Positions 63,875-64,000 of a stretch of 64,000 bases of DNA are shown piece by piece. The DNA comes from Thalassotalea euphylliae (GTDB lineage: Bacteria; Pseudomonadota; Gammaproteobacteria; Enterobacterales; Alteromonadaceae), in the NCBI RefSeq assembly GCF_003390375.1, contig NZ_QUOT01000001.1, positions 372,001-436,000 of the forward strand, given 5' to 3'. Position 1 is the first letter of the stretch. Every line of letters starts with the position of its first letter. Both the position numbers and the translations under genes were made by a program. Below the pieces are notes generated by a model. That model saw only the letters and a list, made by a program, of their open reading frames with translations. It was not told the DNA's origin and did no database searches.

Positions 63875-64000
63875 TTAATTGGCTTTTTATTTTTTGCTTT
63901 GCGGTGTTTTTATTTTGGCTCTTTTTTGAGTCATTAGCCAACCAACACAATATGCCGAGCTAATGCACTCATTTAAAGCGCTTATTTAATGGGCTTGGTC

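Overview
The window reads as chromosomal DNA of an AT-rich marine gammaproteobacterium, most likely an Alteromonadales relative of Colwellia or Thalassotalea. The grounds are conserved gammaproteobacterial gene order (yejK, yejL, yejM, then tRNA-Pro GGG; rlmI beside the acylphosphatase gene; bioA divergent from bioBFCD), several TonB and porin genes, PEP-CTERM and GlyGly-like protein tails, and the low-GC codon use. Genus is inference; no rRNA is present.

Layout. 1-7582: a plus-strand train starting inside a chrR-type anti-sigma gene, followed by a DUF523/DUF1722 protein, a CPD photolyase, a SnoaL-like protein, an SDR, an FAD oxidoreductase, a DUF1365 protein and a Cfa-type methyltransferase. 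This is a typical photo-oxidative stress (ECF sigma/ChrR) gene set. 7583-8549: a long spacer with initiator tRNA-fMet (minus strand) and two decayed copies of its 3' end in a ~97-bp tandem repeat. 8550-14744: rlmKL, a glutaredoxin-like protein, uup, and a DUF3466 surface protein. 14745-16267: an orphan tyrosine recombinase preceded by a 28-bp perfectly symmetrical dif-like site and a 31-bp palindrome. 16431-22623: a minus-strand unit pyrC, double QueD-like protein, M23 peptidase; then yejK/yejL/yejM and tRNA-Pro. 22984-24336: a PEP-CTERM trypsin and a TonB-C-like periplasmic protein.

24389-45743 is the main accessory region: a LysR regulator divergent from a histidine phosphatase, followed by a catabolic series (SDR, acyl-CoA dehydrogenase, APH-type kinase, SDR, DmdC-like dehydrogenase, MaoC hydratase, MFE2-like SDR, thiolase, acyl-CoA ligase, patatin, MDR reductase, P460-like cytochrome). 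Facing it on the other strand are DUF2855, a frameshifted epoxide-hydrolase-like gene, a nitroreductase and a large TonB-dependent receptor. Together they look like uptake, CoA activation and beta-oxidation (through R-hydroxyacyl-CoA) of a hydrophobic acid or lactone. The kinase/dehydrogenase pair points to 4-hydroxyacyl-CoA removal. The substrate is not known from the sequence.

46151-49565: DUF1653, a quinone-oxidoreductase-like MDR, acylphosphatase, rlmI, a small lipoprotein. 49566-50223 contains a frameshifted Excalibur-domain relic and the porin promoter region with repeats. 50224-55646: a DcaP-like porin, a double-Cache chemoreceptor, and a Cache histidine kinase with a NarL-type regulator, likely one sensing/uptake locus. 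55983-56099: four 18-bp doublet repeats at an exact 33-bp period in front of an orphan HicB gene. 56592-61769: biotin synthesis. 61874-64000: a 3-TM membrane protein and asnS with its terminator.
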